Origin: Allotamlana fucoidanivorans
GTDB taxonomy: Bacteria > Bacteroidota > Bacteroidia > Flavobacteriales > Flavobacteriaceae
NCBI RefSeq assembly: GCF_006265225.1
Contig: NZ_VDCS01000002.1
Span: forward strand, 62,001 to 126,000
Length of the DNA: 64,000 bases
Direction: 5' to 3'
A model generated the notes under the pieces. That model saw only the letters and a program-made list of their open reading frames with translations. It had not been told where the DNA came from and searched no databases. Positions 63,483 to 64,000 of the stretch are shown piece after piece. A program made the position numbers and the translations under genes. Position 1 is the stretch's first letter. Each line of letters begins with the position of its first letter.

Positions 63483-64000
63483 GTGAGTCAATTAAAAAAA
63501 GGAGCTGCATTGAATTACATGACTATATTTTTAACAAATGTGGTTGGGCTCTTTATAACTCCTTTTATACTAAACCATTTGGGGAAAGCCGAATACGGTG
63601 TGTATACCGCTATAGGTGCTTTGGTAGGAACTATATCTGTATTAGATTTAGGACTTAACAACACCATTGTGCGCTTTGTAGCTAAATACAGAGCTGAAAA
63701 TGACCGAAAAAGTGAAGAAAATTTTTTGGCAACAACCATGCTGATTTATGCTGTGATTTCAGTAGTTATAGTCATTATAGGAATTTCCTTTTACGGCTAT
63801 ATTGATACATATTTCACTAAGATGAATACCGAAGAAATACGTATAGCTAAAACCATTTTCATATTACTTATTTTTAACTTAGCTATTGGGTTACCAGGAG
63901 GTAGTTTTACCGGTATATGTTATGGTTATGAGATGTTCGTTTTCCCAAAAACCGTCAATATTATACGTTATATTTTAAGAACCATTGTAGTTATAGGAGT
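63483..64000 (+). CDS. Wzx-type oligosaccharide flippase, 5' part
   Basis: The frame begins at a GTG (MSQLKKGAALNYMTIFLTN) and runs off the window after about 172 codons. Hydrophobic helices are visible at about 10-30, 41-58, 85-106 and 124-145. The N-terminal LNYMTIFLTNVVGLFITPFIL and LGKAEYGVYTAIGAL segments are typical of Wzx flippases of the MOP superfamily. It would flip lipid-linked repeat units across the inner membrane. A later ATG at 63519 is an alternative start. Confidence 0.88.
   Translation, partial: MSQLKKGAALNYMTIFLTNVVGLFITPFILNHLGKAEYGVYTAIGALVGTISVLDLGLNNTIVRFVAKYRAENDRKSEENFLATTMLIYAVISVVIVIIGISFYGYIDTYFTKMNTEEIRIAKTIFILLIFNLAIGLPGGSFTGICYGYEMFVFPKTVNIIRYILRTIVVIG

Noticed and set aside
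1-64000. CRISPR array, tRNA or rRNA genes, insertion sequences, prophage or integrase
   Set aside because: No regularly spaced repeats, no cloverleaf or rRNA-like segments, no transposase or recombinase reading frames were found on reading both strands.

Overview
The window is a piece of chromosome from a marine-type member of the Flavobacteriaceae (Bacteroidota). This is inferred from several things seen in the sequence: low G+C; promoters of the TAnnTTTG type with few Shine-Dalgarno sites; an LpxC-FabZ fusion; a PorX regulator of the type IX secretion system; FAS1, DUF4136 and SusC-like envelope proteins; and a HYR-GH16 glycanase of the kind used on algal galactans. I see no rRNA, tRNA, CRISPR array, insertion sequence, prophage or integrase. 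Most of the window is conserved core genome, and accessory content is concentrated at the two ends.

Layout. Positions 1-951 hold the 3' end of a HYR-GH16 polysaccharide hydrolase. Positions 1-6 kb carry CvfB, DUF2853 and a menaquinone block (thioesterase, menF, menD). Positions 6.5-14.6 kb are a looser region of envelope lipoproteins, a nitronate monooxygenase, RlmI, a DUF4377 gene broken by an in-frame TAG, a Crp/Fnr regulator and two paralogous small secreted proteins. Then come dnaK, an Omp85-type barrel, sdaA and DUF2461. Positions 20.2-23 kb form a stress/envelope cluster (a secreted protein, two tiny acidic lipoproteins, DUF1328, MscS, Dps), followed by truA.

Positions 24.0-31.4 kb are a complete histidine operon, hisGDCBHAF(IE), all on the minus strand. 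It is preceded by a promoter, a 17-codon leader peptide with four His codons, and a terminator that can be switched by an antiterminator: a full attenuation module. Then come an SPFH protein, a VWA membrane protein, fabG and sucD. Positions 36-42 kb hold a lipid A operon (HD hydrolase, lpxD, lpxC/fabZ, lpxA, efp, second lpxD-like gene). Next are porX, tsaE, a small secreted ORF overlapping a membrane protein gene, a large outer-membrane beta-barrel, alanine dehydrogenase and DUF4258.

From 49.4 kb to the end there is a capsule/exopolysaccharide locus of the Wzx/Wzy type. It holds an initiating sugar transferase, two 4,6-dehydratases, CpsB phosphatase, Wzc kinase, Wza export lipoprotein, a DegT aminotransferase, a WbpP/TviC-like epimerase, a WbpO/TviB-like dehydrogenase and the start of a Wzx flippase. 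Proline dehydrogenase and aroB sit inside it.

The most informative non-coding signals are the his attenuator; a TTATGCATGCATAA palindrome centred between two divergent promoters near 10.19 kb, with related strings near other promoters; an inverted repeat abutting the Crp/Fnr start codon; and a TGACA-TGC-TGTCA palindrome upstream of dnaK. I found no single convincing 'new system'. The best leads for unexplored biology are the TTATGC element family with the paired secreted proteins, the overlapping gene pair at 44.6 kb and the tiny-lipoprotein stress cluster.
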